A DNA stretch of 39,416 bases, from assembly GCA_910580205.1 (NCBI GenBank), contig CAJTVP010000018.1:1-39416 (forward strand), given 5' to 3'. The position numbers and the translations under genes were made by a program. Below are positions 1 through 8,013 of the stretch, piece by piece. Every line of letters starts with the position of its first letter. Within the stretch, counting starts at the first letter, position 1. Under the pieces are notes generated by a model. The model worked only from the letters and a program-made list of their open reading frames with translations, did not search any database and was not told the origin of the DNA. This DNA is from an uncultured Eggerthellaceae bacterium. Its GTDB lineage: Bacteria; Actinomycetota; Coriobacteriia; Coriobacteriales; Eggerthellaceae.

Positions 1-683
1 TATGACCCTTCAGGAGGCAATATTAAAATACTGTGTGACCGGATATGATATTCCCCCTTGTCCACCAGCACATCATGGCGTTTGCGCCACTCGATCAGAT
101 CCTTGATGGAGATGAGCTTGCAATCGAGCCGGCGCGCCAGCTCCTTCAACTCCGGCGTGCGCATCATCGTGCCGTCTGAGCGCATGATCTCACAGCAAAG
201 GCCCACTTCGCGAAGGCCAGCGATCCTCATGAGGTCGACCGTGGCCTCCGTATGCCCTTCGCGCTCCAACACGCCGTGGGTGCGCGCGACCAGCGGGAAC
301 ATATGGCCTGGTCGGCGGAACCATTCCGGACGGGCTTCCGGATCAGCCGCCTGACGCGCCGTGAGGCCCCGCTCCGCTGCTGAGATGCCCGTGGTGGTGT
401 CATGGGAATCCACGCTCACGGTGAACGCCGTCTCATGGTTGTCCGTGTTGTCGCGGACCATCTGCGGCAAGCGCAGCTGGGCGGCCACCTCTTTGCTCAT
501 GGGCATGCAGATCAAACCGCGGCCCTCCAGCGCCATGAGGTTCACGTTCTCCGTGGTGGCGAACTCCCCCGCGCAGATGAGGTCGCCTTCATTCTCACGG
601 TCAGGATCGTCAGCGCAGATGATGCACCTCCCCGCCCGCAGATCTTCGACCGCCTCTTCGATCGTGCTCCAGTCCGTTGCCAT
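1..683 (-). CDS. ribB: 3,4-dihydroxy-2-butanone-4-phosphate synthase (RibB or RibBA), partial at window edge
   Basis: Converts ribulose 5-phosphate to the four-carbon precursor of riboflavin plus formate. The protein starts MATDWSTIEEAVEDLRAG; residues 25-34 (DDPDRENEGD) are the family's acidic metal and substrate loop, and a later stretch (RRPGHMFPL, then the GHTEA motif) matches the second half of the RibB fold. Start ATG at 683: the ribosome site AGGAGA overlaps the ribE stop (TTTTAGGAGATC), so translation is coupled. About 227 codons are visible and the frame stays open to base 1. RibB alone is about 200-215 residues; in bifunctional RibBA a GTP cyclohydrolase II domain would begin near residue 205, but the visible end (DKGEYHIRSHSILILPPEGS) does not look like one. 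The last 50 bases are unusually AT-rich, so the true C-terminus is uncertain. Confidence 0.9.
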   Translation of the reverse strand, partial: MATDWSTIEEAVEDLRAGRCIICADDPDRENEGDLICAGEFATTENVNLMALEGRGLICMPMSKEVAAQLRLPQMVRDNTDNHETAFTVSVDSHDTTTGISAAERGLTARQAADPEARPEWFRRPGHMFPLVARTHGVLEREGHTEATVDLMRIAGLREVGLCCEIMRSDGTMMRTPELKELARRLDCKLISIKDLIEWRKRHDVLVDKGEYHIRSHSILILPPEGS

Positions 684-694
684 GGACAGATCTC

Positions 695-1351
695 CTAAAA
701 CCCGCATTCAGCGAGCATCGCTTCCGTGATGCCGCCTGACGCATCCATCTTGCCAGATGAGCCGTCCCGCGCAAGCGCCCGGAACACGTACTTTCCCAAG
801 ATGTCATCTTCGATGTTGACCGCATCCCCCACCCGCTTGCTGGCAAGGTTCGTGTTCGCGAAGGTGTGCGGGATGAGGGATGCGCCGAAGCCGTCAGCGC
901 GCGCTTCCGTGACCGTCAAGCTGATGCCCTCCAAGGCCACCGAGCCTTTCTCCACGATGCCGGAGGCGATCCGGTCCGATGCCCGCACGGATATGCGGAC
1001 CGCGTCCGAGTCCTGGACGATGGATGCGATGCTGCCCACACCATCGATGTGCCCCGTCACGATATGACCGCCCAAACGCCCGCCCACAGCGAGCGCGCGT
1101 TCAAGGTTCACCGCTGCGCCCGTGCGCAGGCCAGCGAAAGAGGTGCGGGAGATGGTCTCGGGCATGACATCGGCGAAGAACCGGTCCGCGCCCAGCTCAG
1201 ACACGGTCAGGCACATGCCGTTCGATGAGATGCTGTCGCCCACCACGGTGCCTTCAAGCGTTTTGGAAGCGCTGATGCAGATGCGCGCGCCGCTTCCGCG
1301 CTGCTCGATCCCTTGGATATGCCCGACTTCTTCGATGATCCCCGTGAACAC
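695..1351 (-). CDS. ribE: Riboflavin synthase, alpha subunit
   Basis: Catalyses the dismutation of two 6,7-dimethyl-8-ribityllumazines to riboflavin, the last step of the pathway. The 218-residue product begins VFTGIIEEVG, the classic start of this family, and has the two lumazine-binding barrel repeats (first with GGRLGGHIVTGHIDGVG, second with KGSVALEGISLTV). A longer reading back to 1429 is possible, but the GTG at 1351 has a GGGGAAGG-like ribosome site about 7 bases upstream and gives the family's usual N-terminus. It lies 34 bases after ribD and 11 bases before ribB, so it is part of a rib operon. No FMN riboswitch is visible in front of it. Identity is secure; the start is well supported. 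Confidence 0.95.
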   Translation of the reverse strand: MFTGIIEEVGHIQGIEQRGSGARICISASKTLEGTVVGDSISSNGMCLTVSELGADRFFADVMPETISRTSFAGLRTGAAVNLERALAVGGRLGGHIVTGHIDGVGSIASIVQDSDAVRISVRASDRIASGIVEKGSVALEGISLTVTEARADGFGASLIPHTFANTNLASKRVGDAVNIEDDILGKYVFRALARDGSSGKMDASGGITEAMLAECGF

Positions 1352-1385
1352 TGATGCGCGCCTTCCCCTTGATGCCGAGTTCGGC

Positions 1386-2504
1386 TCAAGGATACACGAC
1401 ATCCCCTTCGATGAGGATGTCCGGACCAAGAGCGGTCATGCGGACGCGCTCCACCGTCCACGCATCCGCCGGGTCCGCCACGCCCCGACCAGCCACCGGA
1501 CTTGGCGCATCCGCCCCGCCGAAACCCTTCGGAGCCACGTAGACATGCGCTTGATCCACCAGATGCCCATCGAAGAACGCTCCTATGAGACGAGGGCCAC
1601 CCTCCACGATCACGCTGTCGATACCCATAGCTCCGAAGGCATCCAGAGCTGCTCCCAGATCAAGGCGCCCCTCTTCCGCCTCAGACACGGAGACGACCAT
1701 GCAACCCGCCTGCCGCAGCAGATCAGCGCGCTCGCCTTCCGCATCCGCGGTCAGGATGCACGTGCGGCCCTCGTGCGCGGTCTGCACGAGCTGGCTTGAA
1801 AGCGGCGTGGAAAGGCGGGCATCGCAGACGACGCGCAAGGGCTGGTGCGGGTCATCCTCCCCCACTGGCCGCGCCGTCAGGAGCGGATCGTCCGCCAAAA
1901 CCGTGCCGATGCCCACCATGATGGCGGCGAACCGAGCGCGATCAGCATGGACGCGCGCCCGGGCCGCATCGCCGGTGATCCATTGGGACCTCCCTGCGCG
2001 GGTGGCCGCTTTCCCATCCAGGGTCATGGCGTATTTCGCGATCACGAGCGGACGGCTCGTGCGGATGTACGTGAAGAACGGCGCGTTCAGCCGGTCGCAC
2101 TCCTCTTCGAGCACCCCTTCATCCACCGGGATGCCCGCGTCCCGCAGCTGACGGATGCCCGCCCCCGCCACGAGCGGATTGGGGTCCGCAGAGCCCACCA
2201 CCACGCGCGCGATGCCCGCTTCGATGAGTGCTTCCGAGCAAGGCGGCGTCTTTCCCGTATGCCCGCACGGCTCCAAGGTCACATAGGCGGTGGCGCCGCG
2301 CCCGTCCTCACCACGCCGGGCGCAATCCGCTAGAGCGGCGCGTTCCGCGTGGGGACCGCCGAAGCGCTCGTGCCATCCTTCGCCGAGGATGCGCCCATCG
2401 CGCACGATCACGCAGCCCACCTGCGGATTCGGATCCACCCAGCCGCGCCCGCGCTGCGCAAGCTCCACGGCGCGTCCCATGAACCTGAGGTCAGCAGGGG
2501 TCAT
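1386..2504 (-). CDS. ribD: Bifunctional diaminohydroxyphosphoribosylaminopyrimidine deaminase / 5-amino-6-(5-phosphoribosylamino)uracil reductase
   Basis: Performs steps two and three of riboflavin synthesis from GTP: deamination of the pyrimidine and NADPH-dependent reduction of the ribosyl side chain. The 372-residue length is normal for the fused enzyme. The N-terminal cytidine-deaminase-like zinc domain shows H52-A-E54 and the paired cysteines C80 and C89 (LEPCGHTGKTPPC). The reductase domain starts near residue 144 (RPLVIAKYAMTLDGK) and contains the late EGGPRL motif. The start ATG overlaps the metA stop as ATGA, with an AGGAG site six bases upstream. There is no FMN riboswitch, so expression probably follows the long upstream aro-met transcript. 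Confidence 0.96.
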   Translation of the reverse strand: MTPADLRFMGRAVELAQRGRGWVDPNPQVGCVIVRDGRILGEGWHERFGGPHAERAALADCARRGEDGRGATAYVTLEPCGHTGKTPPCSEALIEAGIARVVVGSADPNPLVAGAGIRQLRDAGIPVDEGVLEEECDRLNAPFFTYIRTSRPLVIAKYAMTLDGKAATRAGRSQWITGDAARARVHADRARFAAIMVGIGTVLADDPLLTARPVGEDDPHQPLRVVCDARLSTPLSSQLVQTAHEGRTCILTADAEGERADLLRQAGCMVVSVSEAEEGRLDLGAALDAFGAMGIDSVIVEGGPRLIGAFFDGHLVDQAHVYVAPKGFGGADAPSPVAGRGVADPADAWTVERVRMTALGPDILIEGDVVYP

Positions 2505-3466
2505 GAACGCTCCTCTCCCGCAGCGGCAGCCCTGGATGCAGGCGCATCGGCGCCCGCCTCGCGGATGTCATAGGGCGTGGTCTGATAGACGTAGTAGTTG
2601 AGCCAGTTCGTGTAGAGCAGCTGCGCGTGGGAGCGCCACCGGTCGATGGGCGCGCGCTCTGGGTCATCATCAGGGAAATAATGCTCCGGCACCGCTGGCT
2701 CCAGGCCCGCTTCAAGATCACGGGAGTATTCGGAGGCCAGCGTCATCCGGTCGTATTCGGGATGCCCGAACACGAAGAAATGCCGGCTGTCCGTGCTCTT
2801 GGCGGCGTACACGCCCGCCTCCTCCGAAACGGCGATCAGCTCCAAGTCCGGGTGAGCCTCTATGTCTTCCGCCCTGATCTCCGCGTAACGCGAGTGCGGC
2901 GCCCAGAACGCATCGTCGAAACCGCGCACGAGCGGGGAGAATCGCTTCACCAGAACATGATCGAACACCCCGGAGAGCTTGCGCGGCAGCTCATGCTTCT
3001 GGATGCCGTAATGGAAGCGCATCCCCGCCTGCGCGCCCCAGCAGATGTGCAGCGTGGAGTGCACGTTCGCGCGCGACCACGCCATGATCCGGCAGAGCTC
3101 GTCCCAATAATCCACCTGCTCGAAATCAAGATGCTCCACGGGCGCGCCGGTGATGATCATCCCGTCGAAGTGCTCCTCGCGCACCTCATCGAAGGTGCGA
3201 TAGAACGCCTCCAAGTGCTCAGCAGCCGTGGAACGATGGTCGTGGCTGGCCATGGTGAGCAGCTCCACTTCCACCTGGAGCGGCGTGTTCGAGAGCTTCC
3301 GGAGGATCTGCGTTTCGGTGGCCACCTTCGTGGGCATGAGGTTCAACAGCAAGACGCGCAATGGGCGGATGTCCTGATGCATGGCGCGGTGCTCGGTCAT
3401 GACGAAGATGTTCTCCGCTTCAAGGGCCGCCGTGGCGGGAAGCGAATCGGGGATGCGGATGGGCAT
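2501..3466 (-). CDS. metA: Homoserine O-acyltransferase, predicted acetyl-CoA-specific MetA
   Basis: Activates homoserine for methionine synthesis by acylating its hydroxyl group. All catalytic residues of the MetA (glutamine-amidotransferase-like) fold are present: C142 in HICWGAQA, H235 and E237 in FGHPEYD. The residue that decides acyl-donor choice is E111 (TGAPVE); in characterised MetA proteins Glu111 gives acetyl-CoA use and Gly111 succinyl-CoA use. The enzyme is therefore predicted to be homoserine O-acetyltransferase although homology labels usually say succinyltransferase. Length of 321 residues is slightly over the usual ~300-310; the extra C-terminal tail (REAGADAPASRAAAAGEERS) is low complexity. 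It starts 9 bases after the peptidase gene and overlaps ribD by four bases. No S-box or SAM riboswitch is present upstream. Confidence 0.95.
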   Translation of the reverse strand: MPIRIPDSLPATAALEAENIFVMTEHRAMHQDIRPLRVLLLNLMPTKVATETQILRKLSNTPLQVEVELLTMASHDHRSTAAEHLEAFYRTFDEVREEHFDGMIITGAPVEHLDFEQVDYWDELCRIMAWSRANVHSTLHICWGAQAGMRFHYGIQKHELPRKLSGVFDHVLVKRFSPLVRGFDDAFWAPHSRYAEIRAEDIEAHPDLELIAVSEEAGVYAAKSTDSRHFFVFGHPEYDRMTLASEYSRDLEAGLEPAVPEHYFPDDDPERAPIDRWRSHAQLLYTNWLNYYVYQTTPYDIREAGADAPASRAAAAGEERS

Positions 3467-3475
3467 GGACGCCGC

Positions 3476-4597
3476 CTAGAGGATGACCGGCTCGTGGGTG
3501 GAGCGGGTGAAGGGGCGGAAGCCGTCGCGTTCCAGGATGCCGAGATCCTCCAGACGCATCCCGAACTCGCCCGGCAGATAGATGCCCGGCTCGATGGTGA
3601 CCACGTTGCCCTCGACCAAGGGCTTCTCGTTGCGCGGTGAGAGCACGGGCTCTTCGTGGATCTGCACGCCCACGCCATGCCCCAAGCTGTGACCCATGCG
3701 CCCGGCGTACCCCGCGCCATCCAGCACGGCGACCGCCATCTCATGAGCCTCCTTGCCGGTCATGCCCGGCTTGAGCGCCTCCGCCACCGTCTCATGGGCT
3801 TCGCGCAAGGCCGCGTAGGCTCCCCTCATGGCGGAAGAAGGCTCTCCCAGAAAGACCGTGCGCGTCATGTCGGAGCAGTACCCCCGTCTTCGCGCGCCGA
3901 AATCCATCACGACGCACTCCCCTGCGCCAAGGACGCGATCGCTCACGATCGCATGGGGGCTCGCGCCATTCGGGCCTGACGCCACGATGCTGGGGAACGC
4001 CAAGCCATCCGCCCCGTGCGTGAGCATCCACGCATCCAGCTCCAGCTGGACCTCGCACTCCGTCATGCTGGGGCGCATGAACGAGCAGATGTGATCGAAA
4101 GCGGCATCCGTGACGTCTTGGGCCGCTTGCAAGAGCGCCGCTTCGCCCGCATCCTTGACGGCGCGCGCATCCAAAGCCAACCGCTCCGTCTCAACGAACG
4201 CGCCCGCACCTGAGAACGCCTGCTCCAGGGCGCGGTATTCGCCCAAGGAGATGCTCTGCTCTATGCCGAGCGCATCCTCATCCCCGCGCTCTCCCCACCT
4301 GTCGCGCACGGCCCACATCCCGTGCGCCCACTCAGCGAAGGAGCGCGCCTCCGCATCCACCGCCACCGGCGTCCCATCCGCCTCCCGGCGAAGGGCGGTG
4401 GCGTAGCGGGAATCGGAATGGAGGAACAGCTCCTCACCGGCAGCGGGGATGAGCAGGGCATGGGCCTGCTCTTCGTCGAACACGCCTTCAAAGCCGCAGA
4501 TCCATTCGATGTTCGCCGTGTCCCGCACGTACAGGGCGCTCAGCCCCCGTTCTCGGAGCACCATTTGAAGCCGCCGCATGCGCGATGCCTGGAACAT
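3476..4597 (-). CDS. M24-family metallopeptidase, Xaa-Pro aminopeptidase/dipeptidase type
   Basis: Cytoplasmic two-metal peptidase that removes or cleaves N-terminal residues next to proline. The 373-residue product has a creatinase-like N-terminal domain (about 1-130) and a pita-bread catalytic domain with the metal ligands in order: two Asp in MDFGARRRGYCSDMTRT, His in GHSLGHGVGVQIHEEP, Glu in TIEPGIYLPGEFGMRLED and a final Glu in that last motif. The start is ATG 4597: GAGGAGGT lies at the right distance for it, while a TTG one codon earlier lies too close. The ATG shares one base with the aroQ stop (TGATG). Genes of this family often sit after aroQ, commonly before efp, but here metA follows. 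PepP and PepQ subtypes cannot be separated by sight. Confidence 0.9.
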   Translation of the reverse strand: MFQASRMRRLQMVLRERGLSALYVRDTANIEWICGFEGVFDEEQAHALLIPAAGEELFLHSDSRYATALRREADGTPVAVDAEARSFAEWAHGMWAVRDRWGERGDEDALGIEQSISLGEYRALEQAFSGAGAFVETERLALDARAVKDAGEAALLQAAQDVTDAAFDHICSFMRPSMTECEVQLELDAWMLTHGADGLAFPSIVASGPNGASPHAIVSDRVLGAGECVVMDFGARRRGYCSDMTRTVFLGEPSSAMRGAYAALREAHETVAEALKPGMTGKEAHEMAVAVLDGAGYAGRMGHSLGHGVGVQIHEEPVLSPRNEKPLVEGNVVTIEPGIYLPGEFGMRLEDLGILERDGFRPFTRSTHEPVIL

Positions 4598-5046
4598 CAA
4601 ACCTCCTCAAGCCGCGCGCCTGCGTGCTCCAAAAGTGCATCGACCGCATCCAGATAACCCTGCTTGCCGCGACCGGATATCTTCTCCAGCACCACGCCGT
4701 CGAAGACGGAGATGGCCCGAAACGCCTCACGGGCATCCACATCCGTGATGTGGACCTCCACCACCGGCGCATCTATGGATGCCACCGCATCCCGCAGGGC
4801 GTAGGAATAATGCGTGTGCGCGCCGGGGTTGTAGATGACGCCGTCATAGGCGGTGTGCGCTTCATGGAGCTTGTCTATGAGAGCCCCTTCGTGGTTCGAT
4901 TGGAAGCAGTCGACCGCGCATCCGCGCTGGCGCCCGTAGGCGCGCACGTCCTCTTCGATGGCGGCCAGGCTGTCGCGCCCGTACATCTCCGGTTCGCGGA
5001 TCCCCAGCATGTTGAGGTTGGGGCCGTTCATGAGCAGAAGCCTCAT
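4597..5046 (-). CDS. aroQ: Type II 3-dehydroquinate dehydratase
   Basis: Third step of the shikimate pathway: dehydration of 3-dehydroquinate to 3-dehydroshikimate by the dodecameric type II enzyme. At 149 residues it has the normal length. It starts MRLLLMNGPNLNMLG, the hallmark N-terminus with the catalytic lid; the catalytic Tyr is in EPEMYG, the substrate loop is NPGAHTHYSYALRDA, and the catalytic His lies in EVHITDVDAREAFRAISV. A strong AAGGAGGA site precedes the ATG, which overlaps the aroB stop as ATGA; the end overlaps the next gene by one base. These overlaps indicate one polycistronic message for aroC-K-B-Q. Confidence 0.97.
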   Translation of the reverse strand: MRLLLMNGPNLNMLGIREPEMYGRDSLAAIEEDVRAYGRQRGCAVDCFQSNHEGALIDKLHEAHTAYDGVIYNPGAHTHYSYALRDAVASIDAPVVEVHITDVDAREAFRAISVFDGVVLEKISGRGKQGYLDAVDALLEHAGARLEEV

Positions 5047-6170
5047 GCCGCTCCTCCTTCCCGCTCCGCCGCCAGATACCGTTCGAGAGCATCGATGAGC
5101 GCGGCATCATCCACCTCGCAGACCGCCCAATCGCCCACGTCTTCCAGCAGCACGAATCTCACTTCCCCGCCGCGCGCCTTCTTGTCTCGCTTCATGGCGG
5201 AAAGCACGTCTTCCGCCGCCGCGGTCCAGCCGAGCGGCGGCAACCCCAAGCTGTCGAGCAGGGCTCCTTGGGCATCGATGAGCGCCGGGTCCGAGCCCAG
5301 GCGCTCTTGAGCCAAGAAACCGGCGAAGCGCATGCCCTCCGCCACGGCCGCGCCATGGGAATGCGTGCCGTAGCCGGAGAGCACTTCGATGGCGTGGGCC
5401 AGAGTGTGCCCGTAGTTCAAGCACTCGCGCACGCCTTTGCTCTCACATTCGTCCTGGGCCACCACGTTCGCCTTGAACACCACGCATCGGCTCACGATCT
5501 CAGCCACCACCTCCGGATCGCGCGCGAATGCCGCATCAGCATGCTCGGTCAGCCAGAAGAAGAAATCATCCGAATCTATCACCGCGATCTTCGCTGCTTC
5601 CGCAAGGCCGCACGTCCATTCGCGCTCATCCAAGGTTGAGAGCACGTCCACATCCGCGCAGACGAAAGCCGGTTGGAAGAAAGTGCCCACCAGGTTCTTC
5701 CCCGCATCCAGATTGATGGCCGTCTTGCCGCCCACGGATGAGTCCACCATGGACAGGAGCGTGGTTGGCGCTTGGACGACCGGGATCCCCCGCATGAACG
5801 TGGAAGCGCAGAAACCCGCAAGATCCCCCACCACGCCGCCGCCGAGCGCCACCACCGCGCAATCGCGCGTGAGACCCAGGTCCGCCATGGCATCCCAGAT
5901 CTCATGGGCCACGTCCACCGCCTTGGTCTCTTCGCCAGCATCCACGACGATGCTGGCCGCCGTGTAGGATGCGCGCTTCAGAGAATCCATGACATCGGCC
6001 AGATACAAGCGCTCCACATTGGCATCAGTGATCACCAGCACCTTGGGCGCGCGCTCCACTGCGGGGCACTTCCGCATCTGCTCGCCCAGACCCCGCCGGA
6101 TGCCCGCGCCGATGCGCACGACGTAGTCTTGGTGCCCTGGGATGGAAACGATCACAGCGGTCGTCTGCAC
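5043..6170 (-). CDS. aroB: 3-dehydroquinate synthase
   Basis: Second step of the shikimate pathway, an NAD- and zinc-dependent carbocycle formation from DAHP. The 375-residue protein shows the family landmarks: GEETK at 79-83, the NAD-binding GGGVVGD at 110-116, DSSVGGKTAIN at 143-153, and the zinc ligands E191, H255 (LNYGHTLAHAIE) and H272 (GTHSHGAAVAEGM). The start is GTG 6170 with AAGGAGG seven bases upstream, which places the first 19 bases inside the end of aroK, a sign of translational coupling. Downstream, its stop overlaps aroQ as ATGA. Confidence 0.97.
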   Translation of the reverse strand: MQTTAVIVSIPGHQDYVVRIGAGIRRGLGEQMRKCPAVERAPKVLVITDANVERLYLADVMDSLKRASYTAASIVVDAGEETKAVDVAHEIWDAMADLGLTRDCAVVALGGGVVGDLAGFCASTFMRGIPVVQAPTTLLSMVDSSVGGKTAINLDAGKNLVGTFFQPAFVCADVDVLSTLDEREWTCGLAEAAKIAVIDSDDFFFWLTEHADAAFARDPEVVAEIVSRCVVFKANVVAQDECESKGVRECLNYGHTLAHAIEVLSGYGTHSHGAAVAEGMRFAGFLAQERLGSDPALIDAQGALLDSLGLPPLGWTAAAEDVLSAMKRDKKARGGEVRFVLLEDVGDWAVCEVDDAALIDALERYLAAEREGGAA

Positions 6171-6727
6171 AGGATGCCCTCCTTTTCCAACGCGTCACGC
6201 ACTTCGCAGGTGACGGTGAAGATGTCTTTGCCACGCGTGTCCACCACGCTCGCAGCCGCCTCGTGATACCGCGCGCTGCGTGCTTCGCAGAGCTGCCGGG
6301 CCGCTTCGAGGTCCTGGAACAGCGGGCGGGAAGAGCGGTCGGAGATGCGGCTGGCGGCCTCATCAACATCCACTTCCAAAAGGACGGCGTGGCCCAGCTC
6401 TTTCAGCGCCGCCATGGCCTCATCGGTGGTCACGATCCCGCCACCGCAAGAGACCACCATGGGTTCCTGCATCGCCGCCACTTCCCGCAAGGCGCGAGCC
6501 TCCATCTCCCGGAACGTCGCCTCGCCGTCATCGGCGAACACCTCGGATATCTTCCGTTCACAGGAACGCTCTATATAGGTGTCCAGATCCAGAGAGGATA
6601 TCTTGCACAGGCGCGCGAGCCGACGCGCCACGCTCGATTTGCCCGCGCCCATGAACCCGATCAGGAAGACCGGACGGGTCAGGCTCCAGCGCTGCTTGTT
6701 CCTTTCGGGCTTGCCCACCACTGACAC
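6152..6727 (-). CDS. aroK: Shikimate kinase
   Basis: Phosphorylates shikimate at the 3-hydroxyl with ATP. The P-loop GFMGAGKSS is at residues 24-32, the substrate aspartates are in SLDLDTYIE (D47, D49), GGG is at 95-97, the lid arginine lies in SDRSSRPLF, and the adenine-binding arginine region in RSARYHEAA. At 191 residues it is about 15-20 longer at the N-terminus than the typical enzyme, because the first residues (MSVVGKPERNKQRWSLTR) precede the normal first strand. The assigned start is GTG 6727, directly abutting the aroC stop (TAGGTG) with no good ribosome site, so the exact start is uncertain. The end overlaps aroB by 19 bases. Confidence 0.93.
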   Translation of the reverse strand: MSVVGKPERNKQRWSLTRPVFLIGFMGAGKSSVARRLARLCKISSLDLDTYIERSCERKISEVFADDGEATFREMEARALREVAAMQEPMVVSCGGGIVTTDEAMAALKELGHAVLLEVDVDEAASRISDRSSRPLFQDLEAARQLCEARSARYHEAAASVVDTRGKDIFTVTCEVRDALEKEGILCRRPL

Positions 6728-7885
6728 CTACCGCGCCATGGTGGCCAGGCGCTCACGATAATGCGCCACGTTCGCTTTCATGTCGGCCAAGCACGTGGTG
6801 CCGAACGCTGTCTGATAAGCGTTGGCCAAGACCATGGCCACCTCCCCCTCAGCCACCACGGCCGCCGCCGGCACAGCGCAGACATCGCTCCGCTCCCGGG
6901 ATGCTTCCTCCGGCTCAAGGGTATCCATGTTCACCGTGTCAAGCGGATTCATGAGCGTGGGGATGGGCTTCATGGCAGCCTCCACCACCAGCGGCAGCCC
7001 TGTGGTCATGCCGCCTTCAAGGCCGCCCGCGTTGTTGGAGCCGCGCGTGAACGCGCCTGACTCCACATGGATGGGATCATGCACCTTGGATCCCGGGCGC
7101 GCGGCCGCCTCGAATCCCAATCCGAATTGCACGCCCTTGATGGCTGGGATGGAGAAGACCGCAGCCCCCAGAAGGGAGGTCAAACGCTCAGGGCCAGCGG
7201 CATAGCTGCCAAGACCGGGCAGAAGCCCGCTCGCCACCACGCGGAAGGTGCCGCCCAGGCTCTCGCCCGCATCCCGCGCATCATCTATGGCAGCGCACAT
7301 GCGCTTGCTGGCGCGCTCATCAGGGCAGCGCACGGGAGAGAACTCGATGGCGGCTTGGTCGTAAAGGACGGCTTCCTCCATGGCCATGGAAACAGGGCCG
7401 ATGGAGCAGACGTAGCTCTCCACCTCCACGGCGAACTCAGCCAAAAGCTCCTTCGCGATGGCGCAGGCCGCCACCCGCGCTGCCGTTTCGCGAGCGCTCG
7501 CCCGCTCGAGGATGTTGCGGCAATCATCGGTGTTCGTGCGCAGCGCGCCCACCAGGTCAGCATGGCCCGGACGCGGGCAGACCTCGCGCGCGAGCTCTGC
7601 AGGCGCTGGCCCGAAATGAGCCATGCGCGCTTCCCAGTTCTCCCAATCGCGGTTCTTCACCGTGATGGAGATGGGCGCGCCTGTGGTCACGCCGAAACGC
7701 ACCCCGGAGGTGATGAGGGCTTGGTCGCGTTCGATGGCCTGACGGCCGCCGCGGCCATAGCCCGACTGGCGGCGCGCCAGGTCTGAGTTGATGTTCTCAA
7801 GGCGGATGGGCAAGCCCGCAGGCACGTCGCTCACGATGACGGTGAGCTCTGGTCCATGGCTCTCCCCAGCGGTGATGTATCGCAT
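6728..7885 (-). CDS. aroC: Chorismate synthase
   Basis: Final common step to aromatic compounds: FMN-dependent elimination of phosphate from EPSP to give chorismate. The 385-residue protein begins MRYITAGESHGPE, with the first signature GESHGP at 7-12 and the FMN/phosphate motif RQSGYGRGGRQ at about 39-49. A further in-frame ATG lies two codons upstream (7891), but GAAGG sits six bases from the ATG at 7885 and abuts the earlier one, and the shorter reading gives the conserved N-terminus. It is the first gene of the leftward aro-met-rib series; a candidate extended -10 promoter lies about 37 bases upstream. Confidence 0.97.
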   Translation of the reverse strand: MRYITAGESHGPELTVIVSDVPAGLPIRLENINSDLARRQSGYGRGGRQAIERDQALITSGVRFGVTTGAPISITVKNRDWENWEARMAHFGPAPAELAREVCPRPGHADLVGALRTNTDDCRNILERASARETAARVAACAIAKELLAEFAVEVESYVCSIGPVSMAMEEAVLYDQAAIEFSPVRCPDERASKRMCAAIDDARDAGESLGGTFRVVASGLLPGLGSYAAGPERLTSLLGAAVFSIPAIKGVQFGLGFEAAARPGSKVHDPIHVESGAFTRGSNNAGGLEGGMTTGLPLVVEAAMKPIPTLMNPLDTVNMDTLEPEEASRERSDVCAVPAAAVVAEGEVAMVLANAYQTAFGTTCLADMKANVAHYRERLATMAR

Positions 7886-7921
7886 GCGCATCCTTCGCGT
7901 TGTGATGTTCGTGAAGATGAA

Positions 7922-7930
7922 AGGATATCA
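7922..7930 (-). promoter_or_regulatory. Candidate extended -10 promoter of the aroC operon
   Basis: On the minus strand the 122-base gap between aroE and aroC contains TGATATCCT, a TGn-TATCCT extended -10 element. Transcription would start about 7 bases further on and leave a leader of about 30 bases before aroC. No convincing -35 box is seen at the standard distance. This is a by-eye motif call; the aro genes could also be read through from alaS-aroE. Confidence 0.35.
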
Positions 7931-7938
7931 GTTTTGCG

Positions 7939-7957
7939 CGCGCTGGCAGACAGCGCG
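7939..7957 (-). terminator. Hairpin after aroE, possible weak terminator
   Basis: A seven-base-pair perfect stem (CGCGCTG / CAGCGCG) with a five-base loop lies 57 bases after the aroE stop, just upstream of the aroC -10 candidate. It is followed by CGCAAAAC rather than a T-run on the minus strand, so it is a poor intrinsic terminator and could also be a regulatory stem. Confidence 0.3.
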
Positions 7958-8013
7958 ACCGCTGAGGGGCGATGCGAGAGCACCCGTTTGAGGCGAACGC
8001 GGCCTCTCCGCTC

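Noticed and set aside
1352..2600. FMN riboswitch before the rib genes
   Set aside because: Gaps between metA, ribD, ribE and ribB are under 35 bases and contain only ribosome sites.
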